Source of the DNA: Bacteroidota bacterium
Lineage (GTDB): Bacteria; Bacteroidota; Bacteroidia; Chitinophagales; Chitinophagaceae
Assembly (NCBI GenBank): GCA_030706605.1
Contig: JAUZOE010000001.1
Span: 248,001-312,000 of the forward strand
Length of the DNA stretch: 64,000 bases
Direction: 5' to 3'
How positions within the stretch are numbered: the stretch's first letter is position 1; each line of letters opens with the position of its first letter. Shown here piece after piece: positions 1 through 7,474 of the stretch. Made by a program: the position numbers and the translations under genes. Below the pieces are notes generated by a model that saw only the letters and a list, made by a program, of their open reading frames with translations, was not told where the DNA came from and searched no databases.

Positions 1-1038
1 TGTGAAAAAGTCAGAAGGTCCATCGCCATCTTCTTTTTTGTTATTACCGCCGCCTGCACCGCCTGCATATTTTGTCTTAGCCAATAATTCTTTGGCAAGA
101 CATTGGAACAATGCTTTAATATCGCCTTTGGCATAAGCAATCATGGCTTCGCCTTCCAACGCAGGTTGAAATGCGCTGCTTATCGCAAGCGATTTATCAA
201 AATATTTTTGCCCTGAGCCAAAATCGCCATAATAAAAAGATGCCCAACCAATGTTGGCATATATGTAAGGCGATTTAAGTGAATCAGGCAGTAAGGCATC
301 AGCGTATAAAAAAAGTTTTAAAGCACTTTCGAGGCCGTTATTATCTCTGTAATAAACGCCCAAAGCATTGACGGCGTAAGGGTCGGTGGGATGCAGCAAT
401 ATTCCTTTGCAAATTAAATAGGCAGATGCTTCTTCGGGCGAAAGGTTGAGTGAAAGATAAAACAAACCCGTGCCGGCAACATTAAGGGTACTATCTTTCG
501 CTACTTTGTCAAGCTTGTCTTTCATAACCATGTCTAACTTAGGCGATACATTGTTTAATGTGGTTTGTGCAAATGCAAGGAGGCTTGATTTTTTCAGTGT
601 AGCTAAAGATTCAACGTGATGTAACGGATTGGCTTTAGGTTTAAATTGTTCTTTGAATTGCGCTATTGCCGCCATTTTGTTTTGGGCATGGTTCATTTGT
701 TGCGATAGAGAAGCGCTGAGTGAATCTATATCCGGCATACCTGCGTTCAGGTTGTTGAGGTCGGGTATTTTTACATCACCTATTTCAGGATGATCTTTTT
801 TCAATGCTTGTATTTGGGCATTGGCATCACTCATTTGTTTTTGAATAGTAGTGTCTGCTTTTACCTGATGCATAGCCTGTTGAGCTTTTTGCATGGCTTC
901 CTTATATTGAGGGCTTGATTTTAATTGCTGTAACTTTTTTTGTGCTTCCTCCATTTTCTTCTGTGCGTCCGCCGGCATTTGCGCATTAACGTGCCATACA
1001 AAAAATAACAATCCCAAAATTATTGTCAACTTTTTCAT
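1..1038 (-). CDS. Exported TPR-type protein, 3' end outside window
   Basis: The frame is open from an ATG at 1036-1038 down to base 1 with no stop, so 346 codons are visible and the C-terminus is missing. It begins with a signal peptide (MKKLTIILGLLFFVWHVNAQ). A Gln/Lys-rich, probably coiled-coil stretch follows (about residues 20-115). A second part (about 200-320) has helical repeats typical of tetratricopeptides: YAVNALGVYYRDNNGLESAL, then a unit around PYIYANIGWASFYYGDFGSG, then one around LEGEAMIAYAKGDIKALFQC. The last visible residues are Gly/Asn-rich. It probably acts as a periplasmic or surface scaffold. It lies 10 bases downstream of the next gene and is the last visible member of the minus-strand run of exported proteins. 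No partner can be named from sequence alone. Confidence 0.75.
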   Translation of the reverse strand, partial: MKKLTIILGLLFFVWHVNAQMPADAQKKMEEAQKKLQQLKSSPQYKEAMQKAQQAMHQVKADTTIQKQMSDANAQIQALKKDHPEIGDVKIPDLNNLNAGMPDIDSLSASLSQQMNHAQNKMAAIAQFKEQFKPKANPLHHVESLATLKKSSLLAFAQTTLNNVSPKLDMVMKDKLDKVAKDSTLNVAGTGLFYLSLNLSPEEASAYLICKGILLHPTDPYAVNALGVYYRDNNGLESALKLFLYADALLPDSLKSPYIYANIGWASFYYGDFGSGQKYFDKSLAISSAFQPALEGEAMIAYAKGDIKALFQCLAKELLAKTKYAGGAGGGNNKKEDGDGPSDFFT

Positions 1039-1048
1039 AATTCCATTT

Positions 1049-2140
1049 TTAAAATTTTACTATCGTGCTATTCAGTTTATCCACATCAATAAACTTTGCC
1101 ATTTTCTCAATATTATTTTTATCGCCGTAAATGTTCACGGCTATGGTTTGTACCTTATCACTTTTTATTTTCTTTGGTGTATGTTCGTCGTTCTGTCCGT
1201 TAAGATTAAAGCCTGCCTGATAATCACCATATTGATTTTTTTTGGATAGAAAATTGCCCAATAAAATAAGAATGGAATGCTGCCATTTATCAACTGTTTC
1301 CATTTTTGCGGTATAAAGATTTGAAATTTTGACCCCGGCTTCAGGGTAAGGCTCGTATTTGCTTTTAATATCTGTACTGAAATTGCTTTGGGCAAAGGGA
1401 ATACCTTCGTATGCATTTGCATGAAATACAACTTGCACGACTGTATGATTTCTAAAACGGATTGTTTCCAATTTTTCTTCATCTTCCGTTTCTTTAACTT
1501 TAGCCTTGTCATTTGCCTGGTTGGTTAGCGCATTAGCTTTGTCGAGAAATTTCATTTCCTCTTGTTGGTAATATTTTGGATGCTTATCGGTGGTATATAA
1601 GGCCGCACCTTCGCTTTGATGTGCCTGGACATAGTTTGTATATAAGTTCATGTAGTAATTAGCTGAATCGCGGTATTGTTTGTACAATGGACTTTGCATG
1701 ATTGATTGTACATTATTATAGCCGCTTTGCATCTTATTTTGATATAGGTTATTATATGCCGACTGGTAATTCTTCCATGCCTGTAATGAATCGTTATTCA
1801 CAATAAATTGAAAAGTGATTAATATACCCCGCGGCGAGCGAAGCGCATAAGGCGTTCCCGCTCCTTGCATGGTATTGTCATTGGTGTATTCTGACAGCTC
1901 TACCATTGGCCAGCCAAGTTTTTTGGAAGCGTTTTTCATCATGTCGGTAAAGAGCGTGCGCATCCTGTCCTGCATATCTACTTCCTGTGGAAGAATGAGG
2001 TTGCCTAAACGTATTTGCCTGCTTTGCGATTCTTTAATAAACCCGGTTTCTGGTTTATCAGCAGGCCATTGCGGATAATCCTGGGCGTAAAGGGAAAACC
2101 CTGAAACCAGGAACAAACAAATGATGAATGTTTTTTTCAT
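1049..2140 (-). CDS. Exported protein of unknown function, paralogue of the gene at 6370-7458
   Basis: 363 aa with a signal peptide ending at YAQ (about residue 20). It is not a family I recognise. It is clearly paralogous to the 362-aa protein at 6370-7458. Both have the LPQE..MQD.MR segment (about 50-60), a GTPYALRSPRG / ATPYSERSPRQ segment (about 95-105) and FQFIVN.DSL.AW (about 110-125). They also share a long charged helical middle and an almost identical DEHTPKKIKSDKVQTIA block near residue 320. The C-terminal part (about 290-363) contains a small module also found in the neighbours at 2161 and 3845: a hydrophobic strand ending in G, a basic strand around VQTIAVNIYG, then a helix ending in ID.DKL. 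It probably acts in the periplasm or at the outer membrane. Confidence 0.85.
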   Translation of the reverse strand: MKKTFIICLFLVSGFSLYAQDYPQWPADKPETGFIKESQSRQIRLGNLILPQEVDMQDRMRTLFTDMMKNASKKLGWPMVELSEYTNDNTMQGAGTPYALRSPRGILITFQFIVNNDSLQAWKNYQSAYNNLYQNKMQSGYNNVQSIMQSPLYKQYRDSANYYMNLYTNYVQAHQSEGAALYTTDKHPKYYQQEEMKFLDKANALTNQANDKAKVKETEDEEKLETIRFRNHTVVQVVFHANAYEGIPFAQSNFSTDIKSKYEPYPEAGVKISNLYTAKMETVDKWQHSILILLGNFLSKKNQYGDYQAGFNLNGQNDEHTPKKIKSDKVQTIAVNIYGDKNNIEKMAKFIDVDKLNSTIVKF

Positions 2141-2160
2141 AATGCTAACACAAAGTGTAT

Positions 2161-2913
2161 TTATTTTTTTACTATCGCCTCCAGCTTCGTCCAGTCAATT
2201 TTGTGAATGACTTTCATTAATTTTTGATAGCTTTTAGTGGTAATAGTAATTTTAATATTCTCAATTATCGGCCCGCCTGTATATTTTTTTAAGCCGAACT
2301 GAAGCCCTTTTTCCCGAGAAAGTTTTGGCCATGCCCCAATATATAATTCAGCGGTAAAAGTTGAATAAGGAACGCTTTTATCAAATTTTTCTTCATACAT
2401 GGATGTTTGTTGTATGCCGGGAATTTTTTGCAAAGTTTTTCCTTTTAGCTTATCTGTGTGGCTTTCGTTGAGGAGTAAAGTAATGTCTGCAAATTGCATC
2501 TCATTGGATATGCGTGTAACGGTATTATAATTTACCGGCGGCATGTTCATGCTGTCAATATATTTTTGGTATAAAGACGTTTGTTTATTCAGGCTTATTT
2601 TGAAGGTTTCGTTTTCTCGTGTGAAAACAGGAATATTACTATATCCTTTGTAATAATTTTTAACAACAATCATTTCGTCCGGATGATTGCTGATTAGAAA
2701 CGGACTTTTGGTAATCGTCCAATCATTGCCGCAGATTTTAGTAACTATTTCCTGTTGTAATATTTTATAAACCGTATCATGCAATTCTCTTTCCGCATCA
2801 GTTGCTTTTCTGAAAGGCGAATTAGGGCCATGCTCCTGGGCAAAAACATTCGCAGTACACATCCATATTACAGCAAGAAACAAAAAAACGCGGGTAATTA
2901 TATTTTTGTGCAT
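2161..2913 (-). CDS. Exported protein of unknown function with the shared C-terminal module
   Basis: 250 aa from the ATG at 2911-2913. I prefer this to an upstream ATG at 2961 because it places a clean signal peptide (MHKNIITRVFLFLAVIWM...FAQ) at the N-terminus. No known family is recognised. Residues about 180-250 resemble the C-termini of the genes at 1049, 3845 and 6370: AELYIGAWPKL, then ENIKITITTKSYQKLMKVIH, then KIDWTKLEAIVKK at the very end. A decayed copy of exactly this last segment is present at 6085-6135. The gene ends 20 bases before the start of the 1049-2140 gene, so the two are probably co-transcribed. Confidence 0.8.
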   Translation of the reverse strand: MHKNIITRVFLFLAVIWMCTANVFAQEHGPNSPFRKATDAERELHDTVYKILQQEIVTKICGNDWTITKSPFLISNHPDEMIVVKNYYKGYSNIPVFTRENETFKISLNKQTSLYQKYIDSMNMPPVNYNTVTRISNEMQFADITLLLNESHTDKLKGKTLQKIPGIQQTSMYEEKFDKSVPYSTFTAELYIGAWPKLSREKGLQFGLKKYTGGPIIENIKITITTKSYQKLMKVIHKIDWTKLEAIVKK

Positions 2914-3092
2914 GTAATGTCTTTTACGTACAAAGTACGAGTCATCATGATCAATTATCAATCGTATAAACGGGTGATTTTCTTTTAAAGCAAGTATGAT
3001 GAAATGTTTAAAATTCTTACCCCGTAAAATAAAAATCTGCGTTATTTATTTATTTGCTATGATTAAAAATCTTCGGGGGCATATTTTATTTT
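2914..3092. other. Intergenic gap, no clear function
   Basis: AT-rich spacer between the small frame ending at 3093 and the start codon at 2913. Open frames on the plus strand here (for example 2996-3196) have no recognisable content and oppose the direction of every neighbour. I see no convincing terminator hairpin. The spacer could hold a promoter for the 2161 and 1049 genes, but I find no clean TAnnTTTG box. Confidence 0.4.
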
Positions 3093-3245
3093 TTATTTAC
3101 ACGAATAAGTTGCGCATGGTATTGTTCCATCGTTTTGATAGTATGCATTCCTTTGAAATCGGTAAGTGGTGTCCCTTGTTTGATTATAATCTATAGTAAA
3201 ACCGTCTTTTATTTTCTTCACTACATCTTTACTATGCCCTAACAT
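3093..3245 (-). CDS. Possible 50-aa protein or the tail of a decayed gene
   Basis: A short frame from ATG 3243-3245 to the stop at 3093-3095, 50 residues, starting MLGHSKDVVKKIKDGFTIDY and ending in YSCK. The composition looks like real protein (charged helix, then a Tyr/Asn/Gln-rich part with two Cys) rather than random low complexity. The same frame stays open upstream of the ATG, reading SKGYNDKNARGI into the end of the gene at 3262-3831 in another frame. It could therefore be a small gene or the 3' remains of a larger one. It has no signal peptide, unlike all its neighbours, which makes the remnant reading somewhat more likely. Confidence 0.35.
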   Translation of the reverse strand: MLGHSKDVVKKIKDGFTIDYNQTRDTTYRFQRNAYYQNDGTIPCATYSCK

Positions 3246-3261
3246 AATACCTCTTGCATTT

Positions 3262-3831
3262 TTATCGTTGTAGCCTTTTGATATTAAATTCCCCGCTTAC
3301 ATTATATAGTGCACCTTTTCCATCAACAAGTTTTGCCTTAAAAGTTCCGGTAATATTGCCGCCAACAGCTTTCGGGAAGTTTTCAATAGTTACAGAGCCA
3401 CCAGTACCTTCTGAAGGCGACTGCATTAATGAAGGGCCGGCTGTATTATTGAATTGAATATTTATATCGCCGGATGGAACAGGTTTATCGGGCATCGGCG
3501 GGTCTAATGGAAAGCTGCCAACACCGTTGGGTTCTATGCGTAGGTTGACCGTGACATCCGTTTGTTTACTGCCATTATCAAAAGTATAAATAAATATAAT
3601 TTCGGTATATCTTTCCGGTATTGATGGCCCGTCATTGTGTACGATACAATTATATCCTGCTGGAAGCGCATCGGGAAAATTATAAGTTACTGCTTTTTCA
3701 CCTGCTTTCTCTACAATAAGTTTCGCGTGGCCGCCTGCCGGTAGGCCCTTCGATTTTTTTTGGGCGAAACATGGCTGAAGGGTTGCAGTGAATAACATAA
3801 TTGTCAGGAACAGAAATTTTTTGTTTTTCAT
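3262..3831 (-). CDS. Small exported beta-rich protein of unknown function
   Basis: 189 aa with a signal peptide (MKNKKFLFLTIMLFTATLQP...FAQ). The mature part is rich in alternating hydrophobic residues, Gly and Pro (for example GSFPLDPPMPDKPVPSGDIN near residue 115), and ends with GTFKAKLVDGKGALYNVSGE. That ending resembles the last strands of small secreted beta-sandwich proteins. No catalytic motif and no lipobox Cys are seen. It lies 13 bases downstream of the 3845-5218 gene in the same direction, so it is very probably in the same operon. Function unknown. Confidence 0.75.
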   Translation of the reverse strand: MKNKKFLFLTIMLFTATLQPCFAQKKSKGLPAGGHAKLIVEKAGEKAVTYNFPDALPAGYNCIVHNDGPSIPERYTEIIFIYTFDNGSKQTDVTVNLRIEPNGVGSFPLDPPMPDKPVPSGDINIQFNNTAGPSLMQSPSEGTGGSVTIENFPKAVGGNITGTFKAKLVDGKGALYNVSGEFNIKRLQR

Positions 3832-3844
3832 TTTTATTTTTTTA

Positions 3845-5218
3845 TCAGGGAATAATGTGCAGTATTTGTTGCAGATTATTCATATCAATATGTTTTAATA
3901 ATGTTTCTGCTAATTCATTTCCGCAGCCAAGCCTTATGTACATCGCCTGTATGCTCAGTTTTTTTGCGCCTGGCTGAAAAACCGGGGAACAAACAATATA
4001 GCCGTCTTTAAATTCCGGGGTAGTCCATTTGCCAATAAATAAATAGGTTCCGCCATCATCATGAAAAGTAAAATTGCTGGTGTTTTGTACATTTTCTATC
4101 AGGAACAGATTATCGTTTATTTTCTTTACCCGGGCGTGGCTTAAATCGAGCGTATAGTTGCTTTGCACCGGTTGGTTATAAATGGCTTGCAGATGCAGTT
4201 TGAACTTTCCCGGTTCTTCTTTTTGCAGCCTGCTTAATTCTCTTGTCTTGGCAGTATCGCCTTTTACAGAGAGGTCAACATCTTCCAGGATTTTTTGCAT
4301 GAAATCGTGATATTCACCTTTCATTGGGTTGGCATTTACATCCAGGTCGTAATCAATACCACTGGCAGGGTCAGTACGGAAGAAATGTGTAGTATCCTTA
4401 CGCAATCTGTGTTCCAAGGGTTTATATTTTGGTACGCCGCTCATGTCCCAACCTTTTGCGCTTAAATATTTTATGGCAGGGTTTAAAGCCCTGTTTAAGG
4501 TTGTAAATGCTTTTTTATAAAATGATTCTTCACATTCGGTAGCGCTGTACCATTGCCCTAAATTCCAGTCGGGGCTCATTTCATTGTAAATGGTATTGTC
4601 GCAACCCGGATAGCTATCCGGCAAGTGCTCAAGTTCTGGGCTTTTTTTACTTAAAGATATTTTCCCCGATATGGCCATTGGCGCTGATGGTTCGCCTAAT
4701 TCTAACTGCGATTTATCGGTATTGGAATAGGCAACAACAGTTCCGCTAAAAAATAATTTTACGTGGAGCGAATCTAACTGAAGTACTTTGAGAGAAAGAT
4801 GTGTGCCTTTTGGTGCATCGAGCATCTGCAGAATGCCTGATGTGTTTTCGACATACATCTCAAAATTATTATATGCACCCTGTTTCCCAAGGGAGGCATA
4901 ATCAGCAGGGAAATGATAGGTGTTTTTATTGGCACCAAGCTCTATATAAATATCGCTTTTATCGCTGGTCAAATTGATAATAATATATGATTTTCCGTTG
5001 TGGCTGAACCAATAAGTTTTGATAGGGAACTGTCCCAATTTCATTGTGATACGCTCTTTTGAAGCGTCCTTCCAATCTAACCTGGATGAAAACACAGGAT
5101 TGTTCAGCGTAATATAATTATCACCATCTAAGTAAATATTATTTGACTGGGCCGCCGCTTTGTTTACTATAAAAAAGCAACTAAGTAGCGTAATGAAATA
5201 TTTTATTTTATTTGACAT
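3845..5218 (-). CDS. Exported protein of unknown function with the shared C-terminal module
   Basis: 457 aa from the ATG at 5216-5218, which places a good signal peptide (MSNKIKYFITLLSCFFIVNK...AQ) at the start; another ATG lies six codons upstream at 5236. The N-terminal 180 residues look beta-rich. The middle (about 190-330) contains several Cys and an acidic Asp/Glu-rich helix. The C-terminus (about 375-457) shows GGTYLFIGKW, then KKLSIQAMYIRLG, then LLKHIDMNNLQQI. This matches the pattern in the C-termini of the genes at 1049, 2161 and 6370. No enzyme motif is recognised. Confidence 0.8.
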   Translation of the reverse strand: MSNKIKYFITLLSCFFIVNKAAAQSNNIYLDGDNYITLNNPVFSSRLDWKDASKERITMKLGQFPIKTYWFSHNGKSYIIINLTSDKSDIYIELGANKNTYHFPADYASLGKQGAYNNFEMYVENTSGILQMLDAPKGTHLSLKVLQLDSLHVKLFFSGTVVAYSNTDKSQLELGEPSAPMAISGKISLSKKSPELEHLPDSYPGCDNTIYNEMSPDWNLGQWYSATECEESFYKKAFTTLNRALNPAIKYLSAKGWDMSGVPKYKPLEHRLRKDTTHFFRTDPASGIDYDLDVNANPMKGEYHDFMQKILEDVDLSVKGDTAKTRELSRLQKEEPGKFKLHLQAIYNQPVQSNYTLDLSHARVKKINDNLFLIENVQNTSNFTFHDDGGTYLFIGKWTTPEFKDGYIVCSPVFQPGAKKLSIQAMYIRLGCGNELAETLLKHIDMNNLQQILHIIP

Positions 5219-5302
5219 AGATGAAATTCGTTTCATGTCTGGGGATTCTTTTTTTGTCTGTAGAAACCGAAATGACCGTTATGGAAAAATATCAATCTCA
5301 CA

Positions 5303-6064
5303 CTACTTCCCGATTTTCCCTTTTGCTTTAAACTGCTCATTAATTTTTGTTTCATTATGAACGTGCATGGCAAAAGGATCCCCTTTTGTTTGGGTATAGC
5401 CTGCCGGTACTTTCATTAATGATTCGGGGACATCGGCATATTTTGCTTTGGTAAGTTCCATCACCATTTCCACAGCGTCAGGGCTTTTACTGTTGCTGTT
5501 CGTAGCAAATTTCACCCAGCTACCTTTATAACCTTTTTCCTTAATGAATTTTATGAAATCCCCATTTGGATCAAGCCCCATTACTTTTGCTAAAACATTG
5601 GTGGACTTTTTATTGCACGGAACATTCTCGCTAATCCACAACCTAGTGGTATCTCCTTTGTCAATTATATCAAGCGCTGCACAAGGAAACCCATTTAAAG
5701 TTTCTTTTCCTGCATTGATGAGAGAAGCGTTTCCCATATCTTCTTTCACTGTATCGGGAGGCACATTGATTATTGCATATACTTTTGTCTTCTCATTAAT
5801 AAGTATTGCATGCGAGGGATCATTTTTAGTGGTTATCGTTACCATATCTATTTTCCCCATCATTGGCAAAGTTGTTTGTGTTTCCTGGCGCATGTCTCCT
5901 GAAGGAGCGAGGTATATTTTTGTATTATTGTGCACATCCATTTGATTGGTATGAGTGGTAATAGTAAGTTCATAATACAAGCCTGTACTATCTTGCTGCG
6001 CTTTGCAAGGCATGTTACAAATGAACAAGATTGATATAGATAAAATGAGAAATCTTTTTTTCAT
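5303..6064 (-). CDS. DUF4412-like exported protein
   Basis: 253 aa from the ATG at 6062-6064; an alternative ATG at 6073 adds three residues. The signal peptide is MKKRFLILSISILFICNMPC...AQ. The mature part starts with LYYELTITTHTNQ and continues with a strand-rich body including IYLAPSGDMRQET, INEKTKVYAI and GKETLNGFPCAALDI. This is the layout of the DUF4412 family of periplasmic or outer-membrane beta proteins of Bacteroidota, related in shape to LolA/LolB-like folds. The C-terminus (about 190-253) has KYADVPESLMKVPAGYTQ, which fits the usual ending of that family. I am fairly sure of the family resemblance; the cellular role is unknown. The gene lies just downstream of two gene remnants. 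Confidence 0.7.
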   Translation of the reverse strand: MKKRFLILSISILFICNMPCKAQQDSTGLYYELTITTHTNQMDVHNNTKIYLAPSGDMRQETQTTLPMMGKIDMVTITTKNDPSHAILINEKTKVYAIINVPPDTVKEDMGNASLINAGKETLNGFPCAALDIIDKGDTTRLWISENVPCNKKSTNVLAKVMGLDPNGDFIKFIKEKGYKGSWVKFATNSNSKSPDAVEMVMELTKAKYADVPESLMKVPAGYTQTKGDPFAMHVHNETKINEQFKAKGKIGK

Positions 6065-6084
6065 AATGTTCACATTAAATGCTT

Positions 6085-6135
6085 TTATTCTTTAACCAAT
6101 GCTTCCTGTTTTGTCCGGTCTATGCTGTGAATCAC
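6085..6135 (-). pseudogene. Remnant of the C-terminus of a 2161-type gene
   Basis: Read on the minus strand, this 51-base stretch encodes VIHSIDRTKQEALVKE and a stop. The intact protein at 2161-2913 ends VIHKIDWTKLEAIVKK. Eleven of 16 residues are identical, the stop is at the same place, and about three quarters of the 51 bases match. Immediately upstream the frame is closed by a stop, so only the tail of a former gene survives. It shows that the family once had another copy here. Confidence 0.65.
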
Positions 6136-6149
6136 TTAATATTAAACCT

Positions 6150-6366
6150 TCACTTAATTCCCCGGAACCATTCCTGCGCTTTTTGGCCTATTACCGGCAT
6201 GGGTTTTCCTGGCCGTTGATCGCCGCAATAAAGCCTATGATCCTTAATACGAAAATGCCGATATAGACAAAAATTAGCAGGATGCTGATAATTCATCCGA
6301 TAAAGGGAATGGATATCAAAAACAACTACACTATCCTGGTGCAGATGCCTGCGACGAATAAGGCAG
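6150..6366 (-). pseudogene. Decayed small membrane protein gene (DUF4870/Tic20-like)
   Basis: On the minus strand one frame reads as a hydrophobic protein: LFLISIPFIG, a stop, IISILLIFVYIGIFVLRIIG and then FIAAINGQE. The match continues after a one-base shift, in a run of A near 6212, as KPMPVIGQKAQEWFRGIK and a stop at about 6150. Two in-frame stops (one TAG, one TGA) also interrupt the hydrophobic part. Joining the frames gives a coherent two-helix membrane protein with a conserved-looking NGQEKPMPVIG end. This resembles the C-terminal half of small DUF4870/Tic20-like membrane proteins. The family name is my inference; the broken reading frame is seen directly. Confidence 0.6.
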
Positions 6367-6369
6367 TTT

Positions 6370-7458
6370 CTATTTTTCAATCACTCCATTTAATTTGTTT
6401 AAATCCAACTGATGGATAAGTTTATCCATATTGGTTGAATTTCCCATTACATGTATTGCAATTGTCTGCACTTTATCACTCTTAATTTTTTTAGGGGTGT
6501 GTTCATCCGCCTGCCCTTTTTGGGTGAAAGCAGCCTCATAATTTTGATCAACCGGCTTTAAAATCCAATTACCCAGTAGTAATACTTTCATATTGTTCGA
6601 TCTATTAAAATGCCACATTATTGAATTTAAATTAGGATTAGGAAGATGAACCGTTTTTGCTATGACCGCACCTGGTACTATAATATTCTTGCTTACGGGA
6701 ATTACATCGTCGTCATTAATCAGGCCAACGTGCTGGTTAAATTCAAAGAAGACCTGTACCAAAGTATTATTACGGAATTGCAATGTTTTTACTTCTTTTT
6801 CCTTGTCCAGGTCATCTATACTATTACCTGATGATACCGGATGATTTTGCATATCCTGTACTCTTGTTAAAAAAGCATCTTGTTTCTTTTGCAGATTAAG
6901 TACGTGTTTGTCTTCCCAGGGATGAATGCCCGGATGAGCAGTGATATAATCGGTTCTAACCTTTGTGTAATATTGCATGGAATCATAAGCTTGCTTATAA
7001 GCAGGGCTATTCTCAATATTTTTTTGGGCCTGGAATGATTGAGTTCCTGCATTCTCATAACGGTTGTTAAAATCCTGTATCCAATTTTGCCATGCCTCAA
7101 GTGAATCCTTATTGACAATAAACTGAAAAGCGATTCCATATTGCCTGGGTGAACGTTCAGAATAAGGTGTGGCCGCACTTTGCATAGGGTCCAGATTAGT
7201 TACTTCATCCAGCTCCATCATTTGCCAATTTAGTTCTTTAGCGGCCTTCAACAGCATTTGACTTACAAGAGATCGCATACTATCCTGCATAGCAATTTCC
7301 TGTGGAAGGAGGCCGTTTTCAGTTCTTACCGTGCTGCTTTGAGAATTTTCAATGCTTGCTTTATCCGGGCAATCTGCTGGGGATAATTCGCAACCCTGGG
7401 CAAATGAATGAATGCAAAAGAAAACCAACAGGATTGCTATAACTAAGACAGGCTTCAT
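6370..7458 (-). CDS. Exported protein of unknown function, paralogue of the gene at 1049-2140
   Basis: 362 aa with a signal peptide (MKPVLVIAILLVFFCIHSFA Q). Along its whole length it parallels the protein at 1049-2140: LPQEIAMQDSMRSL near residue 52, ATPYSERSPRQ near 95, FQFIVNKDSLEAWQN near 110, then a long helical region. It ends with DEHTPKKIKSDKVQTIAIHV followed by a helix ending in LDLNKLNGVIEK. The two Cys near residue 23-29 just after the signal peptide are not shared with the paralogue. It lies 16 bases downstream of the 680-aa protein gene. The downstream spacer holds two decayed genes. Function unknown. Confidence 0.85.
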   Translation of the reverse strand: MKPVLVIAILLVFFCIHSFAQGCELSPADCPDKASIENSQSSTVRTENGLLPQEIAMQDSMRSLVSQMLLKAAKELNWQMMELDEVTNLDPMQSAATPYSERSPRQYGIAFQFIVNKDSLEAWQNWIQDFNNRYENAGTQSFQAQKNIENSPAYKQAYDSMQYYTKVRTDYITAHPGIHPWEDKHVLNLQKKQDAFLTRVQDMQNHPVSSGNSIDDLDKEKEVKTLQFRNNTLVQVFFEFNQHVGLINDDDVIPVSKNIIVPGAVIAKTVHLPNPNLNSIMWHFNRSNNMKVLLLGNWILKPVDQNYEAAFTQKGQADEHTPKKIKSDKVQTIAIHVMGNSTNMDKLIHQLDLNKLNGVIEK

Positions 7459-7474
7459 ACTTTATTATTTTGAA

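Noticed and set aside
2996-3196. Plus-strand frame of 66 codons in the gap
   Set aside because: It is antisense to the small minus-strand frame, has a basic, random composition and opposes the local transcription direction.
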